This document shows positions 1 to 7,441 of a stretch of 64,000 nucleotides of DNA, piece by piece (position 1 is the first letter of the stretch; each line of letters begins with the position of its first letter). This DNA comes from CBDDGJ01 sp965227805 (lineage in GTDB: Bacteria; Pseudomonadota; Alphaproteobacteria; RS24). Where the stretch lies: contig CBDDGJ010000003.1 in assembly GCA_965227805.1 (NCBI GenBank), forward strand, positions 620,001 to 684,000, written 5' to 3'. The notes beneath the pieces were generated by a model. It saw only the letters and a program-made list of their open reading frames with translations. It was not told the DNA's origin and ran no database searches. The position numbers were made by a program, and so were the translations under genes.

Positions 1-1579
1 CGGGCATTTGGCGATAGAAAAATGTGAGTAATAATGTGCGAATATGCGCGCCATCCACATCGGCATCAGTCATGATGATGATTTTGTGATAGCGCAATTT
101 TTCAATATTAAAATCTTCGCGGCCAATGCCTGTACCAAGCGCGGTAATGAGCGTGCCGATTTCATTGGAAGAAAGCATTTTATCAAAGCGGGCACGCTCG
201 ACATTCAAAATTTTACCGCGCAGAGGTAAAACAGCCTGATTGGTGCGGTTGCGTGCTTGTTTTGCCGACCCCCCCGCAGAATCGCCCTCAACAATAAAAA
301 GCTCGGCTTCGGACGGATCCCGCGTTTGGCAATCGGCAAGTTTTCCCGGCAAGCTCGATACATCCAGCGCGCCTTTGCGCCGCGTAAGCTCGCGCGCTTT
401 TCTTGCTGCTTCGCGGGCAGCGGCTGCTTCTACAACTTTGGCAATGATTTTTTTTGCCGCATTGGGGTGTTCTTCAAACCATTCGGATAATGTTGTGTTC
501 ACCACGCTTTCAACAATGGGGCGCACTTCGGACGATACCAGCTTATCTTTTGTTTGGCTGGAAAATTTCGGGTCTGGCACTTTCACTGATAACACTGCCG
601 TAAGCCCCTCGCGACAATCATCGCCGCTTAGTGTTACTTTTTCCTTTTTGGCCAGCCCCGATTGATTGGCATAATTATTCACTGTGCGCGTAAGCGCGCC
701 GCGTAACCCGGCCAAATGCGTGCCCCCATCGCGTTGCGGAATATTATTCGTAAAACAAAGCACGGTTTCATGATAGCTGTCATTCCACCATAAGGCCAAT
801 TCAACGCTAATATCATCTGCTTGTGCGCGCAAAGTAATCGGGTCAGCATTAAGCGGGGTTTTATTGCGATCAAGATAGCGAATAAACGCCTCAAGCCCGC
901 CTGCATAATTCATATCTACCTGTTTGGGGCTCGCATGACGATTATCGGTTAAGTGAATCGCCACGCCTGAATTTAAAAATGCAAGCTCGCGGAGCCTATG
1001 CTCTAGGGTTTCAAAGTTAAACTCGGTCATGGTGAATGTATCTGCCGAAGGGTGGAAGGTAACATAGGTGCCGCTTTTATCTGTATCGCCCTTTACCGCC
1101 AAATCTGCCGTGGCCTCGCCATGGGCAAAGCGCATTTCATGAATTTTACCATTGCGGTGAATGGTAAGCTCCAACCAGTCTGAAAGCGCATTCACCACCG
1201 ATACGCCAACGCCATGCAACCCCCCCGAAACCTTATAGCTATTTTGGTCGAATTTACCACCAGCATGAAGCTGGGTCATAATCACTTGCGCCGCCGATAC
1301 ACCTTCTTCAGGGTGCAGATCGGTGGGGATACCGCGGCCATTATCGCTCACCGTTACCGAGCCATCGGCATTAAGCGTTACACATACTTTATCGCAATGG
1401 CCGGCCAAGGCCTCATCAATGGCATTATCCACCACCTCATAAACCATATGATGCAACCCCGTGCCATCATCTGTATCCCCAATATACATGCCTGGGCGTT
1501 TGCGCACCGCTTCGAGGCCTTTTAGAACCTTAATCGAAGCGGCACCATATTCACCTGCATTGTCTTTTTCTTCATGCAT
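1..1579 (-). CDS. gyrB: DNA gyrase subunit B, N-terminal 526 codons (runs off the window)
   Basis: ATPase and strand-passage subunit of DNA gyrase, which works with GyrA to introduce negative supercoils. The minus-strand frame opens at 1579 with MHEEKDNAGEYGAASIKVLKG and continues without a stop to base 1. Visible are the GHKL ATPase parts (VYEVVDNAIDEALAGH with the catalytic Glu and Asn, DNGRGIP, GGLHGVGVSVVNALS), the transducer region, and the TOPRIM motifs EGDSAGGSA and MTDADVDGAHIRTLLLTFF near the window edge. The opening residues and the GLHHMVYEVVDN block match GyrB rather than ParE. The C-terminal part lies outside the window. The start is preceded by AAGGG seven bases upstream, and a TATAGA box lies near 1602-1607. 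Confidence 0.97.
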   Translation of the reverse strand, partial: MHEEKDNAGEYGAASIKVLKGLEAVRKRPGMYIGDTDDGTGLHHMVYEVVDNAIDEALAGHCDKVCVTLNADGSVTVSDNGRGIPTDLHPEEGVSAAQVIMTQLHAGGKFDQNSYKVSGGLHGVGVSVVNALSDWLELTIHRNGKIHEMRFAHGEATADLAVKGDTDKSGTYVTFHPSADTFTMTEFNFETLEHRLRELAFLNSGVAIHLTDNRHASPKQVDMNYAGGLEAFIRYLDRNKTPLNADPITLRAQADDISVELALWWNDSYHETVLCFTNNIPQRDGGTHLAGLRGALTRTVNNYANQSGLAKKEKVTLSGDDCREGLTAVLSVKVPDPKFSSQTKDKLVSSEVRPIVESVVNTTLSEWFEEHPNAAKKIIAKVVEAAAAREAARKARELTRRKGALDVSSLPGKLADCQTRDPSEAELFIVEGDSAGGSAKQARNRTNQAVLPLRGKILNVERARFDKMLSSNEIGTLITALGTGIGREDFNIEKLRYHKIIIMTDADVDGAHIRTLLLTFFYRQMP

Positions 1580-1642
1580 AAATTACCCTTTTCTCATCTC
1601 TCTATAATGCCCTGATTTGTGCCCCCTTAGCAAGCATCATCA

Positions 1643-1729
1643 CGTGGGTTTATTCGTTCTGTTCTGAGCGTTACTGACTATGACGCAAAACAAATACTTG
1701 AGCTGGTGAAAAATCAAAGTGAGTACTAA
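1643..1729 (+). pseudogene. C-terminal scrap of a protein gene, possibly a type I HsdR
   Basis: A 28-residue frame ending at TAA 1727-1729 reads RGFIRSVLSVTDYDAKQILE and then LVKNQSEY. Its last codons overlap the GTG start of the metallopeptidase scrap that follows, as in a translationally coupled gene pair. M48/YgjP-like genes often follow hsdR, so an HsdR tail is a reasonable guess, but the piece is too short to assign. Its 5' part is gone and gyrB upstream DNA is directly adjacent. Confidence 0.35.
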
Positions 1730-1892
1730 CGAAAGCACAATTACTGTAAATGAACTGCCTGTGAAGGTTATCCGAAAGAAAATAAAGAACCTTCACTTGG
1801 CTGCCTACCCGCCTGATGGATGGGTCAGAATTACCGTTCCAGAAATTATTGATGATGAGGCCGTTAGATTAGCCGTTATATCAAAATTCGGG
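1719..1892 (+). pseudogene. N-terminal fragment of a YgjP/M48-type metallopeptidase gene
   Basis: GTG start at 1719. The frame begins MSTNESTITVNELPVKVIRK and shows the N-terminal strand pattern (KKIKNLHLAAYPPDGWVRITVP, then DDEAVRLAVISK) of the DUF45/YgjP-like metal-dependent hydrolases that sit beside type I restriction genes. The zinc-binding HExxH part is missing. After about 58 codons the sequence switches to an IS3 transposase fragment and the frame stops at 1926-1928. It cannot be functional as a peptidase. The family call rests on the N-terminal pattern only. Confidence 0.55.
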
Positions 1893-1972
1893 TGGATTAT
1901 GGCGAGAAGAGGACTTAAAAGTTCCTAAACGCCATAAGAAGCGGGGTCGTTTATATTTGAATGATGGCTCTT
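1893..1972 (+). pseudogene. Internal fragment of an IS3-family transposase (orfB)
   Basis: A second frame reads LWREEDLKVPKRHKKRGRLY then LNDGSC. This matches the stretch WREEGLKVPKKQKKRGRLYL of the intact orfB at 44895-45770 in this window. Only about 27 codons remain, joined on the left to the metallopeptidase scrap and on the right to a relaxase/helicase scrap, with no terminal repeats. It was left by illegitimate joining rather than by a complete insertion. Confidence 0.75.
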
Positions 1973-2235
1973 GTAAGGTGATTATTGTTGATGAAGCCTC
2001 TTTTGTTAGCACACGGCAGATTAAAGACTTTTTAAGCCTTACCGAAAAGCTGGAACCGGCGCGCGTTGCCCTGGTGGGCGATCGCATGCAATTATCAGCC
2101 GTAGAAGCTGGTGCACCTTTCGAGCAAATGCAACGCAGCGGGCTTGAGACAGGGGTTATGGATCAGATTGGGCTAAGACTGCGTGTGGTGGTGGATGTTG
2201 GAAGAAAATCGGTAGGCAATCGCATGATAAAATAA
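1957..2235 (+). pseudogene. Fragment of a MobF/TraA-type relaxase-helicase gene
   Basis: From about 1973 the frame reads VIIVDEASFVSTRQIKDFL, then ARVALVGDRMQLSAVEAGAP and FEQMQRSGLETGVMDQIG. These are the Walker B (DEAS) and motif III (GDxxQL) regions of the superfamily I helicase half of conjugative relaxases (TraA/TraI/MobF). No relaxase HUH domain and no Walker A are present. The piece is joined upstream to the IS3 scrap and runs into the dispersed repeat after about 2180. A second copy of part of it lies at 63660-63745. Confidence 0.7.
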
Positions 2236-2476
2236 AGAGGGGGTCAAGCGCCCATTCGCGCCAGCGAATGTATAGCGTAAAAAAATGTGTAGCACCCAAA
2301 AAGAAAGCGCGCCCATGTTTGCGTTATATAGGGACGCCCCATGGGCGCGCCTGCAACAGAAAAGAAAAAAGCGCGTTCCGCGTGCAGTAGGACAGGCGCG
2401 TCATTCCGCAAGGAATGTGTAGCGTAAAAAAATGTGTAGTGCCCAATAAAAATGTGTAGCGCAAAATAAATGCATT
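2180..2476 (+). repeat. Composite dispersed repeat, locus 1
   Basis: Modular repeat shared with 26155-26478, 29231-29815, 30285-30618 and 63741-64000. In order it holds a degenerate copy of the CGGTAGGCAATCGC module, the hairpin CATTCGC-GCCA-GCGAATG (2253-2270), an 11-bp stem GCGCGCCCATG/CATGGGCGCGC (2307-2317/2340-2350) around an inner GCGT/ACGC stem, a purine-rich CAACAGAAAAGAAAA spacer, and the hairpin CATTCC-GCAA-GGAATG (2402-2417). Modules end in TGTGTAGYG followed by an A-rich tail. The copy lies between gyrB and the 3' end of the atp operon. No coding potential is apparent. Confidence 0.85.
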
Positions 2477-2477
2477 C

Positions 2478-2864
2478 CTAATAAGCAGCAAGCGCGGCAA
2501 TCAGTTCTTCCGCTGCGGCTTTTTCGGCCACATCATCACCCGCTGTAGAGAGCGCATTTTGTGCCTGTTCGCGCAATGTGCGCAAACGTGCACCGCTAAG
2601 CTCATCAATAGGAATGGCCGTTTCCGCCAAAACCGTAAGCCCTTGCGGCGTGACATCGGCAAAACCTTTAGGCAAAAAATAGGTGCTTTGTGTCGTGCCA
2701 TCCGTAACCTGTAACACGCCCGGACGCAATGTGGAGATAAGCGGACTATGCGCGGGTAAAACTTCAAAATCCCCCGCGCGCCCCGGCACACATACCGCAT
2801 CTACCTCGGCACAGAGAATAGCACGCTCTGGCGACACCAAATCGAATTTCAATTTATCCGCCAT
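2478..2864 (-). CDS. atpC: ATP synthase F1 epsilon subunit
   Basis: 128 residues, starting MADKLKFDLVSPERAILCAE. Central-stalk subunit of the F1Fo ATP synthase; it couples rotor rotation to the catalytic sites and can restrain ATP hydrolysis. The N-terminal beta-sandwich is clear (VPGRAGDFEVLPAHSPLIST is the family signature), followed by a short C-terminal helical region. It is the last gene of the atpHAGDC order, three bases downstream of atpD. The stop lies directly against dispersed repeat locus 1, so the original downstream terminator is not recognisable. Confidence 0.97.
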   Translation of the reverse strand: MADKLKFDLVSPERAILCAEVDAVCVPGRAGDFEVLPAHSPLISTLRPGVLQVTDGTTQSTYFLPKGFADVTPQGLTVLAETAIPIDELSGARLRTLREQAQNALSTAGDDVAEKAAAEELIAALAAY

Positions 2865-2867
2865 AAA

Positions 2868-4289
2868 TTATGCCGCATCCTTTTCTAATTGCTCGGCCTT
2901 GGCAATCGCATCTTCTATCGTGCCAACCATATAAAAGGCCGCTTCGGGAAGGTGATCATAATCGCCCGCACAAAGCCCCTTAAAGCCTTTAATCGTATCG
3001 GCCAAATCCACCAATATGCCGGGCGAACCGGTAAAGACTTCCGCCACATGGAAGGGTTGCGACAAGAAACGCTCAATCTTACGTGCGCGGTTCACAACCA
3101 GCTTATCTTCTTCGGAAAGCTCATCCATGCCCAAAATCGCGATAATATCCTGCAAGGATTTATACCGCTGCAAAATCTCCTGCACTTCACGCGCCACCTG
3201 ATAATGCTCTTCGCCCACAACACGTGGCTCCAGAATACGGCTGGTTGAATCGAGCGGATCCACCGCCGGATAAATCCCTTTTTCGGAAATGGCGCGCGAC
3301 AGCACAGTGGTTGCATCCAAATGCGCAAATGAAGTCGCCGGTGCCGGGTCAGTCAAATCATCAGCCGGCACATAAATGGCTTGCACCGAGGTAATCGACC
3401 CTTTTGTTGTTGTCGTAATACGCTCTTGCAACGCACCCATATCCGTCGCCAAAGTCGGCTGATAACCCACAGCAGAAGGAATACGCCCCAAGAGTGCGGA
3501 CACTTCCGAACCTGCCTGTGTAAAACGGAAAATATTATCAATAAAAAATAATACATCTTGCCCCTGGTCACGGAAGTTTTCGGCCACAGTAAGACCGGTA
3601 AGTGCCACGCGTGCACGTGCACCGGGCGGTTCATTCATCTGCCCATAGACCAGCGCGCATTTAGAGCCTTCGCCGCCCTTTTCCTTATTCACGCCAGACT
3701 CAACCATTTCCCAATAAAGGTCATTACCTTCGCGCGTGCGCTCGCCAACGCCGGCAAATACCGAATAGCCGCCATGCGCCTTAGCCACATTATTGATCAA
3801 TTCCATAATCAAAACCGTTTTGCCAACACCAGCACCGCCAAACAGGCCGATTTTACCGCCCTTGGCATAGGGGGCAAGCAAATCCACCACCTTGATGCCC
3901 GTAACCAGCAATTCGGCTTCGGTTGATTGCTCGACAAATTCCGGTGCTTCCTGATGAATGGCGCGTGTATCATCCGCCCCGATTGGTCCTGCCTCATCCA
4001 CCGGCTCGCCAATAACATTCATAATGCGCCCCAGAGTTTTTTCGCCAACCGGCACCGAAATCGGCGCCCCAGTATCCTTCACCTCTTGCCCGCGCACCAG
4101 ACCTTCGGTCGAGTCCATCGCAATGGTGCGCACAGTGCGTTCACCCAAATGCTGCGCCACTTCCAACACCAAACGCGTGCCGGTATTTTCTGTTTCCAGC
4201 GCGTTTAGAATTTCCGGTAAGTCGCCGCTAAATTGCACATCGACAACTGCGCCGATAACTTGCGTAATTTTTCCGATAATCTCTGCCAT
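2868..4289 (-). CDS. atpD: ATP synthase F1 beta subunit
   Basis: 473 residues, the usual length. Catalytic subunit of the F1 head. Visible are the N-terminal beta-barrel (GKITQVIGAVVDVQF), the Walker A loop GGAGVGKTV with catalytic Lys, the GERTREGNDLYWEM segment with the catalytic Glu, Walker B (VLFFIDNIFRFTQAGSEVSA) and the ALLGRIPSAVGYQPTLATDM signature. The gene lies between atpG and atpC in a tight operon. ATG follows a GAGAGG-type ribosome-binding site. Nothing unusual was seen. Confidence 0.98.
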   Translation of the reverse strand: MAEIIGKITQVIGAVVDVQFSGDLPEILNALETENTGTRLVLEVAQHLGERTVRTIAMDSTEGLVRGQEVKDTGAPISVPVGEKTLGRIMNVIGEPVDEAGPIGADDTRAIHQEAPEFVEQSTEAELLVTGIKVVDLLAPYAKGGKIGLFGGAGVGKTVLIMELINNVAKAHGGYSVFAGVGERTREGNDLYWEMVESGVNKEKGGEGSKCALVYGQMNEPPGARARVALTGLTVAENFRDQGQDVLFFIDNIFRFTQAGSEVSALLGRIPSAVGYQPTLATDMGALQERITTTTKGSITSVQAIYVPADDLTDPAPATSFAHLDATTVLSRAISEKGIYPAVDPLDSTSRILEPRVVGEEHYQVAREVQEILQRYKSLQDIIAILGMDELSEEDKLVVNRARKIERFLSQPFHVAEVFTGSPGILVDLADTIKGFKGLCAGDYDHLPEAAFYMVGTIEDAIAKAEQLEKDAA

Positions 4290-4313
4290 TTTTAACCTCT
4301 CACAGTTTATAAT

Positions 4314-5192
4314 CTATAGGGCTTCTGCACCCGAAATAATTTCAATCAGCTCTTTGGTAATTTGTGCCTGCCGCGACCGGTTATAGGTAATCGTCAGACT
4401 ATCAATCATTTCACCGGCATTGCGGGTTGCATTATCCATAGCGCTCATACGTGCGCCTTGTTCGCTTGCGGCATTTTCCAATAGGGCACGTAAAATCTGA
4501 ATCGCAATATTTTGTGGCAATAATACATTCAGAATCTCGCTTTCTTCCGGTTCATAATCATAAACCGCCCCGGCCAAATCGGGCGCAGTATCTGCATCAA
4601 TATGTGCCGGAATAATTTGTGCGGCATGCGGGGGTTGCGATAAGACAGATTCAAAATGGGCATAAAACAAAGTGCATATGTCAAACTTATCCGCATCAAA
4701 GTCGGATATAATTTGTGTGGCAACCTGCTGCGCCTGTTCAAACCCAATATGCCGGACATCCTGAAAGGTAATCGGCTCAAGCATATGCGCCGCCATATCG
4801 CGCCGCAATACATCATATCCTTTGCGCCCAACGCATAATATGCGCACCTGCTTACCTTCAGCCAGTAAAGCGCGTGCCTTATCGCGGGCAAGCCGGGCAA
4901 TGGAAGCATTAAAGCCACCGCATAAGCCGCGCTCTGCTGTTGCGACAACCAATAAATGGCGGGCATCGCTACCTGTGCCTGCAAGCAAAGCCGGGGCATC
5001 TTCCCTGCCAGCAAAGCCGGTTGCAAGATTGGCCAGCACATTAGCCATATGCGTTGCATAGGGGCGGGCTGCTTCTGCGGCTTCCTGGGCGCGGCGTAAT
5101 TTAGAGGCGGCAACCATTTGCATGGCACGCGTAATCTTCTGCGTGGCTTGCACGCTGGAAATTCGATTGCGCAATTCTTTTAATGATGCCAT
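4314..5192 (-). CDS. atpG: ATP synthase F1 gamma subunit
   Basis: 292 residues, starting MASLKELRNRISSVQATQKI. Rotor shaft of F1; its N- and C-terminal helices form the coiled coil inside the alpha-beta ring. The conserved opening (TRAMQMVAASKLRRAQ) and the C-terminal signature (MSAMDNATRNAGEMIDSLT, then YNRSRQAQITKELIEIISGA) are both present. It sits between atpA (12 bases upstream) and atpD (24 bases downstream) on the same strand. Confidence 0.97.
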   Translation of the reverse strand: MASLKELRNRISSVQATQKITRAMQMVAASKLRRAQEAAEAARPYATHMANVLANLATGFAGREDAPALLAGTGSDARHLLVVATAERGLCGGFNASIARLARDKARALLAEGKQVRILCVGRKGYDVLRRDMAAHMLEPITFQDVRHIGFEQAQQVATQIISDFDADKFDICTLFYAHFESVLSQPPHAAQIIPAHIDADTAPDLAGAVYDYEPEESEILNVLLPQNIAIQILRALLENAASEQGARMSAMDNATRNAGEMIDSLTITYNRSRQAQITKELIEIISGAEAL

Positions 5193-5204
5193 GCCCGTTA
5201 CCTT

Positions 5205-6734
5205 TTATGAAAAATCTGCACTATAGCTTTCTACGGCCTGTTTGAGCGCCGCTTCGGTATTTTCCGAAAGGGCTTTTTCGGCACGAATTGTATCCAGAAT
5301 TGTGCTGTATTTTTCATGAACAAAACGCAATAAACCAGCCTCAAACCGCCCGACATCGCTCACAGCAATTTTATCAAGATAGCCATTCACACCGGCATAA
5401 ATCACCACCACCTGTTCTTCCACCTTAAGCGGTGTAAACTGGTTTTGCTTCAAAAGCTCGGTTAAGCGCGCCCCACGATTAAGCAGGTTTTGCGTGGCCG
5501 CATCCAGCTCTGATCCAAATTGGGCAAAGGCGGCCATTTCACGATATTGTGCGAGTTCACCTTTAATTTTACCCGCTACCTGTTTCATGGCTTTCACCTG
5601 TGCAGATGATCCCACCCGCGACACAGAAAGCCCCACATTCACCGCCGGACGCACCCCTTGATAAAACAAATCGGTTTCAAGGAAGATTTGTCCATCGGTA
5701 ATGGAAATCACATTGGTGGGAATATAAGCCGACACATCATTGGCCTGGGTTTCGATAATCGGTAAGGCGGTCATAGAGCCCGCCCCGAAATCATCATTTA
5801 ATTTTGCGGCACGTTCCAAAAGGCGTGAATGGAGATAAAACACATCCCCCGGATAGGCTTCACGCCCGGGCGGACGGCGCAATAATAAAGACATTTGCCG
5901 ATACGCAACAGCCTGCTTTGATAAATCATCATAGGTAATGAGCGCATGCATGCCATTATCGCGGAAATATTCGGCCATTGTGCAGCCCGCAAAAGGTGTG
6001 AGAAACTGCATGGGGGCTGGCTCAGATGCCGTTGCGGCCACAACCACCGAATATTTAAGCGCGTCATTTTCCTCTAGGGTTTTTACAATTTGTGCAACCG
6101 TAGAGCGTTTCTGCCCGATCGCGACATAAACGCAATAAAGTTTCGCGCTTTCATCATCACCCTCATTGACAGCCTTTTGATTCAAAATCGCATCAATCGC
6201 AATGGCCGTTTTACCGGTTTGGCGGTCGCCAATAATCAATTCGCGTTGCCCCCGCCCGATAGGGATAAGCGCATCCACCGCTTTAAGCCCTGTTTGCATA
6301 GGTTCATGCACAGATTTACGCGGAATAATGCCAGGGGCTTTTACATCCACTTCCATACGTTTTTGGGCATTGATTGGCCCTTTGCCATCTAACGGATTGC
6401 CGAGCGGGTCAACCACGCGGCCTAATAATTCCTTACCGACCGGCACATCCACAATATCGCCAGTGCGCTTGACTGTATCGCCTTCGCGAATTTCGCGGTC
6501 AGACCCGAAAATCACCGCGCCGACATTATCTTCTTCCAGATTAAGTGCCATGCCGCGAATGCCGCCGCTAAACTCCACCATTTCACCGGCTTGCACATTA
6601 TCTAGCCCATAAATGCGGGCAATCCCGTCGCCTACGGATAAAATTTGTCCGATCTCCGATATTTCGGATTTTTGGTCAAACCCCTTAATTTGTTCTTTTA
6701 ATATGGAAGAAATTTCCGATGCTTTTATATCCAT
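5205..6734 (-). CDS. atpA: ATP synthase F1 alpha subunit
   Basis: 509 residues. Non-catalytic nucleotide-binding subunit of the F1 head. It opens MDIKASEISSILKEQIKGF. The Walker A loop GDRQTGKTAI, the DDLSKQAVAYRQMSLLLRRP block and the PGDVFYLHSRLLERAAK signature are present, followed by the helical C-terminal domain. It lies 12 bases after atpH and 12 before atpG. Length and motifs are standard. Confidence 0.98.
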   Translation of the reverse strand: MDIKASEISSILKEQIKGFDQKSEISEIGQILSVGDGIARIYGLDNVQAGEMVEFSGGIRGMALNLEEDNVGAVIFGSDREIREGDTVKRTGDIVDVPVGKELLGRVVDPLGNPLDGKGPINAQKRMEVDVKAPGIIPRKSVHEPMQTGLKAVDALIPIGRGQRELIIGDRQTGKTAIAIDAILNQKAVNEGDDESAKLYCVYVAIGQKRSTVAQIVKTLEENDALKYSVVVAATASEPAPMQFLTPFAGCTMAEYFRDNGMHALITYDDLSKQAVAYRQMSLLLRRPPGREAYPGDVFYLHSRLLERAAKLNDDFGAGSMTALPIIETQANDVSAYIPTNVISITDGQIFLETDLFYQGVRPAVNVGLSVSRVGSSAQVKAMKQVAGKIKGELAQYREMAAFAQFGSELDAATQNLLNRGARLTELLKQNQFTPLKVEEQVVVIYAGVNGYLDKIAVSDVGRFEAGLLRFVHEKYSTILDTIRAEKALSENTEAALKQAVESYSADFS

Positions 6735-6746
6735 CAGCCTTACCTC

Positions 6747-7313
6747 TTACTTTACTGTGTTTAATGCGTTTTCCAACAATTCTAATTTACGCCGCAATGA
6801 TCCATCTATCATACGGCTTCCTATTTTCACAACCAGGCCACCGAGCAGAGTTTTATCTGTTGTTTCCTCAATGATGATGGTTTTGTTGTAAATCTTTTTT
6901 AATTCCTGTTTTAGGGTATCTATTTGTGTATCCGATAAGGGTTTAGCGGCACTTATTGCTGCCACCATTTCATCGCGCGACTCGGCCATGAGTGTGGCAA
7001 AATGCCGCGTCATGTCATGAAGCGCAAAGCCGCGCCGGTTACGCACAACCAATGCGCTGAAATTTTGCACCAGATCATCTGCCCCGCCTTTGGCCAAAAC
7101 AGCACGTAATGCGGTCTCTTGTTCTTGGGTTTGCAATAGCGGACTACGCACCATTTTTTGTAAATCTGCGCTTTCTTCAAGCAATAGACGTAAAGCATGT
7201 ATATCTTCGGCAATCTTATCACGTGCGTGGGGGGTGAGCTCTTGCGCAAGCTCAAACAACGCCATTGCATAGCGCGCTGCAATTCCACCAATAAGTGTCT
7301 CATTATCTGCCAA
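6747..7313 (-). CDS. atpH: ATP synthase F1 delta subunit
   Basis: 188 residues. Links F1 to the peripheral stalk (b subunits). Begins MADNETLIGGIAARYAMALF. The N-terminal six-helix domain and the C-terminal signature (DKTLLGGLVVKIGSRMIDGS, then LRRKLELLENAL) are clear. It is the first gene of the atpHAGDC unit. The 128 bases upstream, between atpH and priA, probably carry the operon promoter but I see no convincing -35/-10 pair. As usual in alphaproteobacteria the Fo genes are not adjacent. Confidence 0.96.
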   Translation of the reverse strand: MADNETLIGGIAARYAMALFELAQELTPHARDKIAEDIHALRLLLEESADLQKMVRSPLLQTQEQETALRAVLAKGGADDLVQNFSALVVRNRRGFALHDMTRHFATLMAESRDEMVAAISAAKPLSDTQIDTLKQELKKIYNKTIIIEETTDKTLLGGLVVKIGSRMIDGSLRRKLELLENALNTVK

Positions 7314-7441
7314 ACGTCACCCCATTTAACCGTTAAACCATCTTGCCAAAAGAGTATTGCGCGTGCCTTATCACGACCTATCGTGACTTGCAATAGGCGC
7401 AATCATATTTCCTTATCTTTCTTTATGGAAAACCATATATT

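Noticed and set aside
240..665. 141-codon plus-strand frame
   Set aside because: Antisense to gyrB, which is open and conserved through this stretch.
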